Source: Candidatus Brocadiaceae bacterium (GTDB lineage: Bacteria > Planctomycetota > Brocadiia > Brocadiales > Bathyanammoxibiaceae). From it: a stretch of 13,716 nt of DNA. The translations under genes and the position numbers were made by a program. This document shows, piece by piece, positions 7,100-13,716 of this stretch. A model generated the notes under the pieces. The model searched no databases. It was not told the origin of the DNA and saw nothing but the letters and a program-made list of their open reading frames with translations. How positions within the stretch are numbered: position 1 is the stretch's first letter; each line of letters begins with the position of its first letter. Location: NCBI GenBank assembly GCA_030018855.1, contig JASEHG010000032.1, positions 1-13,716 of the forward strand, read 5' to 3'.

Positions 7100-7891
7100 A
7101 TGATATTTAAGACCCTCGTCCTGGGAGACGTCGTTGGCAGACCAGGAAGGGAGGTTCTGGAAAGACAACTGCCTGCCTTCATCCAAAAAGAAGGCATACA
7201 CTTTGTCGTAGCAAATGGAGAAAATGCCTCCGGAGGTTCTGGAATCACCCCGGAGGTGGCCAAAAAGCTCTTCGCCTGTGGCCTGGACATAATAACCACA
7301 GGAGACCACGTATGGAAAAAGAAAGAGATTACACAACTCCTGGAGGCAGAACCACGGGTCCTCAGACCAACTAACTATTCTCCAATGGCCCTGGGTAAAG
7401 GCTGGACGGTGGTAGAGAGCCACGCGGGTATCCCCGTAGGGGTAATAAACCTCCTGGGGAGGGTATTCATGCAACCAATAGATTGCCCCTTCCGGGCCGT
7501 GGACGAGGTACTGAAGGAGCTCTCCAAAAAGGCAAAGGTCATCATAGTAGATATGCATGCCGAGGCCACCTCTGAAAAGATTGCCATGGGATGGTACCTG
7601 GATGGCAGAGTAAGTGCAGTGGTAGGCACCCATACCCACGTCCAGACGGCCGACGAAAGAATACTGCCCAATGGCACCGCCTACATTACAGACCTGGGCA
7701 TGACGGGACCTTACAAGTCTGTACTGGGGAGGGATATTGATAAGGTGCTCAAGGCCATTATTACCCAGATGCCCACCCGCTTTGACGTCGCAGAGAAAGA
7801 CGTGAGAATGAGCGGGGCTATCATTACTATAGACTCCTCCACTGGAAAGGCGCTGGAAATTAAGAGACTCGTACTCCACGACAGCAACTAA
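7100..7891 (+). CDS. YmdB-type metallophosphoesterase (TIGR00282 family)
   Basis: The 263-residue length matches the family. Metal-binding motifs are in order: GDVVGRPGR (9-17, D10), NGENASGG (39-46, E41 and N42), TGDHVW (67-72, H70), DMHAEATSEK (151-160, H153) and GTHTHVQTAD (176-185, H178 and H180). YmdB of Bacillus hydrolyses 2',3'-cyclic nucleotides and affects biofilm and spore decisions; the physiological role elsewhere is poorly known. Where Bacillus YmdB has TxGNH, this protein has Asp (D69), a conservative change at a metal ligand. In Firmicutes the gene sits by rny, but here it lies between coaD and dxs. ATG 7100 is 46 bases after coaD and has no strong ribosome site; its TAA overlaps the next ATG as TAATG. 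Confidence 0.88.
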   Translation: MIFKTLVLGDVVGRPGREVLERQLPAFIQKEGIHFVVANGENASGGSGITPEVAKKLFACGLDIITTGDHVWKKKEITQLLEAEPRVLRPTNYSPMALGKGWTVVESHAGIPVGVINLLGRVFMQPIDCPFRAVDEVLKELSKKAKVIIVDMHAEATSEKIAMGWYLDGRVSAVVGTHTHVQTADERILPNGTAYITDLGMTGPYKSVLGRDIDKVLKAIITQMPTRFDVAEKDVRMSGAIITIDSSTGKALEIKRLVLHDSN

Positions 7892-8085
7892 TGGACAACT
7901 TCAATACCAATGTAACTCCTTTAAGAGAAAACAGCTACGTCTTTATACCGTACGGGCTCCCAGACAATCTCCTTGCAAAATACGAAATGGGTATTAAAAT
8001 ATATTGCCAAATCGGCTATCGGCTGTCGGCCTTCGGGAACTGGCGGTCAGAAGGCCAAGACTCCGCTTGTAGCCGCAGGCTTTAG
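7891..8085 (+). CDS. short doubtful ORF, possibly the 5' remnant of a gene cut by a repeat
   Basis: The ORF has 64 codons and its ATG overlaps the stop of the preceding gene (TAATG), a position typical of a real operon gene. The first 41 codons (to about 8013) look coding. The rest (RLSAFGNWRSEGQDSA...) lies wholly in a repeat element and has the look of translated repeat. The pattern SYVFIPYGLPDNLLAKYEMG, with Y-x-x-x-P near the front and a G-x-K/R-x-x turn, faintly recalls the N-terminal DNA-binding domain of PriA, but I cannot establish this. It may be a truncated gene, a tiny real gene, or not coding. Confidence 0.3.
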   Translation: MDNFNTNVTPLRENSYVFIPYGLPDNLLAKYEMGIKIYCQIGYRLSAFGNWRSEGQDSACSRRL

Positions 8086-8118
8086 CCTGCGAGACCCGGA
8101 GGCAGAGAGCCGAAGGCC
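8012..8118. repeat. structured repeat element between the YmdB gene and dxs
   Basis: It begins with three imperfect heptamers of the type TCGGCTA (8013-8030). Nested complementarity follows: GGCCTTCGG (8028-8036) with CCGAAGGCC (8110-8118) as an outer stem, or GGCCTTC (8028-8034) with GAAGGCC (8050-8056) as a local hairpin. CTCCG (8061-8065) pairs with CGGAG (8097-8101), enclosing CGCAGGCT (8074-8081) with AGCCTGCG (8084-8091). The element separates the short ORF from dxs by 63 bases, the widest gap in this part of the cluster. It could be a REP/MITE-like insertion or fold in the mRNA. Confidence 0.6.
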
Positions 8119-8148
8119 TAAACCCAAAGGTCTGATAGAGGGAAAAAT

Positions 8149-10095
8149 ATGACAAGACTCCTAGACAAGATAAATGGTCCAGAGGATTTGAAGTGTCTGT
8201 CCATGGAAGAACTCCCCACGTTAGCGGAGGAGATACGAGAGACCATTATAGAGGTCGTCTCAAAAAACCCTGGCCATCTATCTTCTAACCTTGGGGTGGT
8301 GGAGCTGACCATAGCCCTCCATTACTGCCTCAACTTCAAGGTAGACAGGTTGACGTGGGACGTGGGCCACCAGTGCTACGTACACAAGCTCCTAACCGGC
8401 CGGAGAGAGGCCTTTCAGACGCTCCGTCAACACAGGGGGCTAAGCGGTTTCCCGGACAGGAAGGAGAGCCCCCTTTACGACCCATTTACCTGCGGCCATA
8501 GCGGAAACGCCCTCTCTTCCTCCCTGGGCCTGTCTTGCGGTGACGCCCTCCAGGGTAAAGAGCGAAAGATAGTAGTAGTGGTGGGGGACGGTGGTATCGG
8601 GGCCGGGATGTCCCTGGAGGCCCTGAACCACGCAGGGGATTTGAAGAAGGACATCCTGGTAGTCCTTAACGATAATAAACTGGCCATATCTGAGACAGTC
8701 GGGGCCTTTTCCAAGTACTTTATCCAGCTCCGCACCTTCCCCCTCTACAACGACCTAAAGAAGGAGGTACACCACATCCTCAAGATACTCCCCATCCTGG
8801 GAAGACCCGTGGAGAACGTCCTGGAGCACCTCTTAGAGGCCATAAAGAGGGGGATGACCCCAGGGCAGATATTTGCCGACCTGGGCTTCCAGTACTACGG
8901 CCCAGTGGATGGCCATAACATCCCACTACTTATTAGCACCATAAACCGTATAAAGCACCTCCCCGGGCCTGTGCTCCTCCATACTATCACCCAGAAGGGT
9001 AAGGGGTTTGAACCAGCTTCCCAAAACCCCACCCAGTTCCATAGTGCCGGATCCTTCCAACTCTGCAACGGAAAGATAGTAGAGGCCCCCAAGACTACTA
9101 AAGCCCCCAAGACCTCTTACACGAAGGTCTTTGGCCAGACCCTGGTAGAATTAGCCCAAACGAACCCCAAGCTTGTCGCCATCACTGCGGCCATGCCAGA
9201 TGGTACCGGGCTGACCACATTTAAGGAAAGATTCCCGGAGAGATACTTTGACGTAGGGATATGCGAACAACATGCCGTGGGGCTGGCTAATGGACTGGTA
9301 TACACCGGCCTGAAACCTGTAGCGGCCATATATTCCACGTTCCTACAACGGGCCTACGACCAGGTCTTCCATGACGTCTGCCTCCAGGAGCGGGACAACG
9401 CCGTGGTCTTCTGCATGGACAGGGCCGGGCTAGTGGGCAATGACGGGCCCACCCATCACGGGGTCTTTGACATTGCCTACCTCAGACACCTCCCAGGCAT
9501 TATCCTTATGGCCCCAAAGGACGGGCGGGAGTTAAAACAAATGTTAAAGCTGGCGGTAGAATCCAACCGCCCCACTGCCATACGTTACCCAAAGGACAAC
9601 GTCCCCGATGAGGAGATGGAACTACCTTCATCCGCCTCAGGCGGATTCTCCATAGGAGAGGCGGAGGTGTTAAAAGAGGGTTCTGAGGGGGTCATCCTGG
9701 CGTACGGGGCCATGGTCTACCCTGCCTACATGGCGGCAGAGAGGCTTGGTGCAGAGGGTATTGGGGCCGCCGTTATTAACGCCCGCTTTGCCAAGCCCCT
9801 GGATAAGACCGCAATACTTGAGGCCCTGAGAGAACACCCGTTTGTACTCACAGTGGAAGACCACGCCCTGTCAGGAGGTTTTGGCTCAGCCGTCCTGGAG
9901 ATGGTTTGCGAGGAAGGCGGAAACACGAGTAAGATACGCAGGGCGGGCATCCCGGACCGTTTCATTGAGCAAGGTCCCAGGGAGCTACTACTCGGTGGGC
10001 TGGGCCTGAACGCAGAGGGTATATACAAACGCTTTATGGCAGAGTGTAACCGGCCAGGGTTTCACCATCCCCTTAAGGTAGCCAGGCGTCAATAA
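8149..10095 (+). CDS. dxs: 1-deoxy-D-xylulose-5-phosphate synthase
   Basis: The 648-residue enzyme condenses pyruvate and glyceraldehyde 3-phosphate using thiamine diphosphate, the first step of the MEP isoprenoid pathway. Motifs in order: GHLSSNLGVVEL (42-53), WDVGHQCYVHKLLTGR (70-85), CGHSGNALS (115-123), the ThDP/Mg motif GDGGIGAGM...NDN (146-176), QFHSAGSF (296-303), DVGICEQHAVGLA (368-380, catalytic E373), STFLQRAYDQ (396-405) and DRAGLVGNDGPTHHG (424-438). Two spots differ from the common form: GHSGNALS instead of GHSSTSIS, and GDGG instead of GDGA; key residues remain. ATG 8149 has GAGG 6 bases upstream. A 15-base palindrome coding SASGG lies in a loop (residues 495-499). nadK follows after 3 bases. 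Confidence 0.93.
   Translation: MTRLLDKINGPEDLKCLSMEELPTLAEEIRETIIEVVSKNPGHLSSNLGVVELTIALHYCLNFKVDRLTWDVGHQCYVHKLLTGRREAFQTLRQHRGLSGFPDRKESPLYDPFTCGHSGNALSSSLGLSCGDALQGKERKIVVVVGDGGIGAGMSLEALNHAGDLKKDILVVLNDNKLAISETVGAFSKYFIQLRTFPLYNDLKKEVHHILKILPILGRPVENVLEHLLEAIKRGMTPGQIFADLGFQYYGPVDGHNIPLLISTINRIKHLPGPVLLHTITQKGKGFEPASQNPTQFHSAGSFQLCNGKIVEAPKTTKAPKTSYTKVFGQTLVELAQTNPKLVAITAAMPDGTGLTTFKERFPERYFDVGICEQHAVGLANGLVYTGLKPVAAIYSTFLQRAYDQVFHDVCLQERDNAVVFCMDRAGLVGNDGPTHHGVFDIAYLRHLPGIILMAPKDGRELKQMLKLAVESNRPTAIRYPKDNVPDEEMELPSSASGGFSIGEAEVLKEGSEGVILAYGAMVYPAYMAAERLGAEGIGAAVINARFAKPLDKTAILEALREHPFVLTVEDHALSGGFGSAVLEMVCEEGGNTSKIRRAGIPDRFIEQGPRELLLGGLGLNAEGIYKRFMAECNRPGFHHPLKVARRQ
9630..9646. repeat. 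short perfect palindrome inside dxs
   Basis: ATCCGCCT (9630-9637) and AGGCGGAT (9639-9646) are perfectly complementary around one base. Its core 15-mer differs by one base from the palindrome in korB at 13011-13025 and is read in the same phase. Confidence 0.65.
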
Positions 10096-10098
10096 AAA

Positions 10099-10935
10099 GT
10101 GAGGGTACTACTCTTTGGCAACACCAGGAAGGCCAAGGTAAAGGATACTATAAAGGAACTAGCGACTTGGCTAAAAAGGAGGGCAGAGACTGTTACCTAC
10201 GAACTGGCCGAAGAGATAAAGGGTCCCTTCTCCGGGGACGTAGCCATTGCCCTGGGAGGAGACGGCACGTTTTTGAGGGTTGCCAGACACATAAGTCCCT
10301 ACGGAATACCCATATTGGGTGTGCACCTGGGCACCTTTGGCTTCCTCTCGGAACTCACCCAGGCAGATATGTACCTCCACATGGAAAAGGTACTCAAAGG
10401 CCAATACCGCCTTACTAACAGAATCCTTTTGAGGTGTAAGCTCGTGCGCAAGGAAGAAGTGGTCATGGACGTCCTGGGAGTAAACGATGCAGTAATATCC
10501 AGGGCCTCTCTGTCAAGGCTCATATCTATAAAACTATTCATAGGTGACGAGGCAGTTACTACATACAGTTGCGATGGCATTGTCGTATCTACCCCCCTGG
10601 GCTCCACGGCCCACTGTCTGGCTGCTGGCGGGCCCATCCTTGCCCCTGAGATGGATGCCCTCATAATCTCCCCTATATGCCCACATACCCTTACCAACCG
10701 GCCCCTGGTTATCTCCGGGGACTCAAAGATAGGGATGGAGCCTTCTACGGAAGGGGTGGAGATGGGTCTCACGGTGGACGGTCAGGTCTACGAGGACCTC
10801 CTTAATGGAGACAGTATAAGGGTAGAGAGGGCCGACGTCCGCCTTCGTATCGTGGATACCGGAATAAGGAGCTTTTACGAGGTGCTGAGAGAGAAGCTGG
10901 CATGGGGAGGCAGCCCAAGATATGGCCAGGGTTAG
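10099..10935 (+). CDS. nadK: NAD kinase
   Basis: The 278-residue product starts at GTG 10099, 3 bases after the dxs stop. NAD kinase phosphorylates NAD at the 2' position with ATP (or polyphosphate) to make NADP, in the cytoplasm. The family signature GGDGTFLRVAR (53-63, catalytic D55) is present, then GVHLGTFGFLSEL (74-86), VNDAVI (128-133), STPLGSTAHCLAAGGP (164-179, where AYSLSAGGP is more usual) and SPICPHTLTNRPLV (191-204). There is no well-placed strong ribosome site, so translation probably depends on coupling to dxs. The NADP produced serves, among others, the MEP reductoisomerase downstream of Dxs. The last 14 bases overlap the ferredoxin gene. Confidence 0.93.
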   Translation: MRVLLFGNTRKAKVKDTIKELATWLKRRAETVTYELAEEIKGPFSGDVAIALGGDGTFLRVARHISPYGIPILGVHLGTFGFLSELTQADMYLHMEKVLKGQYRLTNRILLRCKLVRKEEVVMDVLGVNDAVISRASLSRLISIKLFIGDEAVTTYSCDGIVVSTPLGSTAHCLAAGGPILAPEMDALIISPICPHTLTNRPLVISGDSKIGMEPSTEGVEMGLTVDGQVYEDLLNGDSIRVERADVRLRIVDTGIRSFYEVLREKLAWGGSPRYGQG

Positions 10936-11125
10936 TATAGACGTGGGGTTTTGCAAGGGATGCGAACTCTGCATCCCCTTCTGTCCGCATGACTCCCTGA
11001 CCATGTCCAGACACCTGAACGAACATGGGCTCCCCACAGTCTATTTTAAAGAGGACCACCCCTGCAGTGGATGCAGATACTGTGCGGTGATGTGTCCGGA
11101 GGCAGCTATTGAAATCTTCAAATAA
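10922..11125 (+). CDS. korD: 2[4Fe-4S] ferredoxin subunit of a 2-oxoacid:ferredoxin oxidoreductase (delta)
   Basis: The 67-residue protein has two complete CxxCxxCxxxCP motifs: C11, C14, C17, C21 and C48, C51, C54, C58. These bind two 4Fe-4S clusters. Placed directly before the alpha, beta and gamma subunits, it is the delta (ferredoxin-like) subunit that passes electrons from the ThDP site to free ferredoxin. The segment between the motifs (about 26 residues) is longer than in clostridial ferredoxins, as usual for KorD/VorC-type subunits. The ATG lies inside nadK, with GGGGAGG about 12 bases upstream; the end overlaps the korA start by 17 bases. Confidence 0.9.
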   Translation: MARVSIDVGFCKGCELCIPFCPHDSLTMSRHLNEHGLPTVYFKEDHPCSGCRYCAVMCPEAAIEIFK

Positions 11126-12251
11126 CAAAAAACACCTCTTGACGGGAAATGAGGCGGCGGCAGAGGCGGCTATCCTGGCAGGATGCCGCCACTACTACGG
11201 CTACCCCATTACACCCCAGAATGAATTGATAAACCACATGGCTATACGGATGCCCCAGGTGGGGGGTACCTTCCTCCAGGCAGAGAGTGAGATAGCGGCC
11301 GTATATATGGCCTATGGGGGTGCTGCCGCCGGGGCAAGGGTCATGACCAGTTCTTCCGGCCCCGGTATAAGTCTCATGCAGGAAGGCATCTCTTACCTGG
11401 CAGGGAGCGAGCTGCCTTGCGTCATAGTGAACGTGCAGAGGGGTGGGCCCGGACTGGGAGACATATCCCCTTCCCAGGCCGATTATTTCCAGGCCGTAAA
11501 AGGAGGTGGTCACGGCGACTATCACAATATCGTCCTTGCCCCGGCCTCCGTACAGGAGATTGCAGACCTGGTCTATGACGCCTTTGACCTGGCTGACCGC
11601 TACAGAAACCCCGTCATGCTCCTTGGAGACGCCCAGCTAGGGCAGATGATGGAGCCCGTAGAGTTCAGAAAGACGCCAAGGACCCATCAGGCCGTAAAGA
11701 GATGGGCACTGACGGGGGCAGAAGGCAGGGCCAGGAATATAGTCAAATCCTTCTATCCCGTAAAGGGGGAACTGGAGGCGTTCAATATCCGCCTCCAGAG
11801 GAAATATAGGGCCATAGAACAAGAAGAGGTCCGTTATGAGGAAGTAAACACCCAGGGGGCAGAGATTATCCTGGTAGCCTACGGGACCTGCGCCAGGATA
11901 TGCAAAGAGGCAATAAGACGGGCCTCAGGGACGGGGCTACAAATCGGGTTACTGCGACCTATTACCCTATGGCCATTCCCCAAAGAACCACTCAGGAGGC
12001 TGGCCAAGAAGGCCAGGGCCTTCTGCGTAGTTGAAATGAGCGCCGGGCAGATGGTAGAGGACGTAAGGCTGGCCGTCCTGGACCGTTGCCCTGTCCATTT
12101 CTACGGGCGTATGGGCGGTGGGGTCCCTTCCTCCAGAGAGATACTCAAAAAGGTGTTAAACATCCTTGCCCCGGAGGGTACCCTGGAACTGGAGATACCG
12201 GAAATACCCACAGAATTGGGCAAAGGACTGTATTTTTCTACGATTCCGTAG
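11109..12251 (+). CDS. korA: 2-oxoacid:ferredoxin oxidoreductase, alpha subunit (KorA/VorB type)
   Basis: The 380-residue subunit combines the pyrimidine-binding domain (domain I, about 10-200) and the transketolase C-like domain (domain II, about 250-345). Conserved stretches are TGNEAAAEAAILAGC (12-26), GYPITPQNEL (31-40), AESEIAAVYMAYGGAAAGAR (58-77), SSSGPGISLMQEGISYLAG (81-99), GGPGLGDISPSQADYFQA (112-129) and KGGGHGDY (131-138). The complex converts a 2-oxoacid, CoA and oxidised ferredoxin to acyl-CoA, CO2 and reduced ferredoxin. The PITPQNE form is common in proteins named VorB, so the substrate could be 2-oxoglutarate or a branched-chain 2-oxoacid; sequence alone does not decide. The TTG start at 11109 is supported by CGGAGG 6 bases upstream and lies inside korD. 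Confidence 0.9.
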   Translation: MKSSNNKKHLLTGNEAAAEAAILAGCRHYYGYPITPQNELINHMAIRMPQVGGTFLQAESEIAAVYMAYGGAAAGARVMTSSSGPGISLMQEGISYLAGSELPCVIVNVQRGGPGLGDISPSQADYFQAVKGGGHGDYHNIVLAPASVQEIADLVYDAFDLADRYRNPVMLLGDAQLGQMMEPVEFRKTPRTHQAVKRWALTGAEGRARNIVKSFYPVKGELEAFNIRLQRKYRAIEQEEVRYEEVNTQGAEIILVAYGTCARICKEAIRRASGTGLQIGLLRPITLWPFPKEPLRRLAKKARAFCVVEMSAGQMVEDVRLAVLDRCPVHFYGRMGGGVPSSREILKKVLNILAPEGTLELEIPEIPTELGKGLYFSTIP

Positions 12252-12266
12252 GAGGCACACCAGGTT

Positions 12267-13043
12267 ATGCAGGCCCTTTACAGCGCTCCAGAAACCCTCA
12301 TCAGGACACCGTCCCACTACTGTCCTGGCTGCGGCCACGGGATTGCCCACCGTCTCCTGGCAGAGATAATTGATGAGTGGGGCATAAGGGGAAAGACCAT
12401 CGGCCTTGCCCCCGTAGGCTGCTCCGTGCTGGCTTACAACTACCTGGATATAGATATGTGCGAAGCGGCCCACGGCAGGCCCCCTGCCATAGCCACAGGG
12501 ATTAAGAGGGTACACCCCGATAATGTAGTCTTTACCTATCAGGGGGATGGCGACCTGGCGGCCATAGGCATGGCAGAGATAGTCCATGCCGCCAGCCGGG
12601 CCGAGAATATAACGGTAATATTTATCAATAACGCCATTTACGGGATGACCAACGGTCAGTTAGCCCCAACTACCCTGTTAAACCAGAGGACCACTACCAC
12701 GCCCGAGGGCAGGAACCCCTTGACCCATGGCTACCCCATCCGTATATGCGAATTACTCGCTACCCTGGAGGGTGCCAGCTTCCTGGCAAGGACCTCCCTC
12801 TCCTCTCCCAAAGACGTCTTACAAACCAAAGAGGCCTTAAAGAAGGGCTTTAAAACCCAGATAGAAAAGAAGGGGTTTTCCCTCATTGAGGTACTCGCCC
12901 CATGCCCTGTGTACTGGAGGATGAGTCCGGTGGAATCACTAAAATTCATAGAGGAAAAGATGACCCAGACCTTTCCACTGGGGGTATTTAAGGATTGGGA
13001 AAAGACAGTATCCGCCCCAGGCGGACAAGCGACAAAAGTCTAA
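12267..13043 (+). CDS. korB: 2-oxoacid:ferredoxin oxidoreductase, beta subunit (ThDP-binding)
   Basis: The 258-residue subunit binds the diphosphate of thiamine diphosphate. It has CPGCGHGIAHRL (19-30), APVGCS (48-53), AHGRPPAIATGIK (68-80) and the ThDP motif GDGDLAAIG...NNAIYGMTNGQ (93-131), where the more usual ending is MTGGQ. TT (135-136) and PCP (about 211-213) are also typical. With korA it forms the catalytic core. A ribosome site GGAGG (12251-12255) overlaps the korA stop, 11 bases before the ATG. Residues 249-253 (SAPGG), near the C-terminus, are coded by a 15-base palindrome shared with dxs; this tail looks variable and outside the catalytic fold. Confidence 0.92.
   Translation: MQALYSAPETLIRTPSHYCPGCGHGIAHRLLAEIIDEWGIRGKTIGLAPVGCSVLAYNYLDIDMCEAAHGRPPAIATGIKRVHPDNVVFTYQGDGDLAAIGMAEIVHAASRAENITVIFINNAIYGMTNGQLAPTTLLNQRTTTTPEGRNPLTHGYPIRICELLATLEGASFLARTSLSSPKDVLQTKEALKKGFKTQIEKKGFSLIEVLAPCPVYWRMSPVESLKFIEEKMTQTFPLGVFKDWEKTVSAPGGQATKV
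13011..13025. repeat. short palindrome inside the 3' end of korB
   Basis: TCCGCC (13011-13016) pairs with GGCGGA (13020-13025) around CCA. The 15-mer is the same as that in dxs (9631-9645) except for one loop base, and is read in the same frame. Confidence 0.6.
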
Positions 13044-13624
13044 TGACAGAAAAGGTAATCCTGATAGGTTATGGGGGACAGGGGATGATGCTTTTTGGGA
13101 GGCTGCTGGCCAGGACCGCCATGCTGGACGGTAAACAGGTCACCTTCTTCCCTTCCTATGGGACAGAGGTCAGGGGCGGTGCCGCCTGCTATCACCTCAT
13201 TGTCTCCACCGAAGAGATATACTCCCCGGTCGTAGAAGAGGCCGACACCATTATAGCTATGAACCAGCCCTCTTACCTCAAGCTCAAAAACTATTTAAAG
13301 CCCTCCAGCCTCCTCTTCCTGAACTCTTCTCTGGTCAAAGAGGCGGAATCCCTCAGGGAGATAACCACCTATCGCATCCCTGCGACAGAGATGGCCAACG
13401 AACTGGGTAACGTAGTAGCCTCTAATATGGTCATGATGGGGGCCTACAATACCATTAAAAACCTCGTCCCCCTGCCCCTGTTCCTGGAGTGCCTCCAGAG
13501 CTCCCTCAGGGGGAGGAAGGCCCCTCTCCTGGAGGTAAACACGCTCGCCCTCCTGCGCGGGGAAGAATATGTAAAGAAGACGTATCTGAAGGGTGAAAGA
13601 ATTCTTAAAACTTCTGCTATCTGA
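13043..13624 (+). CDS. korC: 2-oxoacid:ferredoxin oxidoreductase, gamma subunit
   Basis: The 193-residue subunit has the gamma-domain signature GYGGQGMMLFGRLLA (9-23) at the N-terminus, then PSYGTEVRGGAACYHLIVS (37-55) and ADTIIAMNQPSYLK (67-80). It completes the alpha-beta-gamma-delta complex and is thought to help bind CoA. I chose the ATG at 13043, which overlaps the korB stop as TAATG; this puts the GYGGQG loop about 10 residues from the start, as usual. The frame is open 16 codons further upstream (to 12995) but that would read through the korB end. No strong ribosome site is seen, so coupling to korB is likely. Confidence 0.9.
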   Translation: MTEKVILIGYGGQGMMLFGRLLARTAMLDGKQVTFFPSYGTEVRGGAACYHLIVSTEEIYSPVVEEADTIIAMNQPSYLKLKNYLKPSSLLFLNSSLVKEAESLREITTYRIPATEMANELGNVVASNMVMMGAYNTIKNLVPLPLFLECLQSSLRGRKAPLLEVNTLALLRGEEYVKKTYLKGERILKTSAI

Positions 13625-13642
13625 AGGGATTTTACACCTTCA
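13622..13642 (+). terminator. weak hairpin at the korC stop
   Basis: TGAAGG (13622-13627, including the stop codon) pairs with CCTTCA (13637-13642). There is no T-run after it, so termination here is uncertain. Confidence 0.2.
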
Positions 13643-13661
13643 AACCCTACCCCAAAGAGTT

Positions 13662-13716
13662 GTAGGGGCGTATTGTCGTGCCTTAGGCAGATTCGCCGTG
13701 GCGAACAATACGCCCC
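13662..13716. repeat. palindromic element with three-way-junction symmetry, cut by the right edge
   Basis: An outer stem pairs GGGGCGTATTG (13665-13675) with CAATACGCCCC (13706-13716). Inside it are two small hairpins: TGCC/GGCA (13679-13682 with 13686-13689) and TTCGCC/GGCGAA (13692-13697 with 13700-13705). The layout is like small palindromic mobile repeats (REP/MITE class). The GTAGGGGC border resembles the palindrome at 3457-3482. The right border is outside the window. Confidence 0.65.

Noticed and set aside
6941..7879. 312-codon minus-strand ORF
   Set aside because: It lies antisense to coaD and the YmdB-type gene, both with intact family motifs; its translation resembles no family I know and no promoter or ribosome site supports it.
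10299..10772. 157-codon minus-strand ORF inside nadK
   Set aside because: nadK has all NAD kinase motifs on the plus strand; this is a shadow.
12995..13042. Upstream start for korC giving 16 extra residues
   Set aside because: It would overlap the korB end by 49 bases and move the GYGGQG loop away from the N-terminus; the TAATG start at 13043 fits the family.
1..13716. CRISPR array, tRNA or rRNA genes, transposase, defence or toxin-antitoxin genes
   Set aside because: I found no regularly spaced direct repeats, no tRNA-like cloverleaf with a CCA-type end and no transposase or nuclease motifs; the element at the right edge is cloverleaf-like only in outline and lacks tRNA signatures.

Overview
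The window looks like chromosomal DNA from an uncultured, diderm (Gram-negative) bacterium with anaerobic metabolism. The outer membrane is implied by LptD, a TonB-type N-terminus and an ArnT/PMT-type lipid-linked sugar transferase. Anaerobic metabolism is implied by a four-subunit 2-oxoacid:ferredoxin oxidoreductase. A small secreted monoheme cytochrome c adds a periplasmic electron carrier. Genes are rich in AGG arginine and ATA isoleucine codons, and intergenic DNA is crowded with palindromic repeats. The mix would fit an anammox-type planctomycete (Brocadiales-like) or a comparable uncultured lineage, but this is a weak inference and no marker here settles it.

Layout. Left arm, minus strand (1-1691): the N-terminal part of a TonB-like protein runs off the left edge, preceded by a strong sigma70-type promoter. 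Upstream of it lies a short secreted cytochrome c gene with its own strong promoter; an AT-rich GAATTC-type repeat separates the two. Centre-left, plus strand (1818-3451): a polytopic GT39/GT83-type glycosyltransferase, preceded by an unusual 8-codon mini-ORF. A 323-base gap (3452-3774) holds four inverted repeats and a near-consensus promoter. From 3775 to 13624 all genes lie on the plus strand, closely packed: lptD (interrupted by one in-frame TAG), coaD, a YmdB-type metallophosphoesterase, a short doubtful ORF ending in a structured repeat, dxs, nadK, then a ferredoxin and the alpha, beta and gamma subunits of a 2-oxoacid:ferredoxin oxidoreductase. The right edge cuts through another palindromic element.

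How the genes relate. The glycosyltransferase and lptD both serve the outer membrane. coaD makes CoA, a substrate of the oxidoreductase; dxs starts the MEP isoprenoid pathway and needs thiamine diphosphate, as does the oxidoreductase beta subunit; nadK makes the NADP used by the MEP reductoisomerase. From dxs to korC gaps are at most about 15 bases and several genes overlap (nadK/korD, korD/korA, TAATG at korB/korC), so this block is probably co-transcribed and partly translationally coupled.

No clear novel defence or mobile system is visible. The points most worth following are the single TAG inside lptD, the several palindromic repeat families (two near-identical copies sit in-frame inside dxs and korB), and the mini-ORF before the glycosyltransferase.
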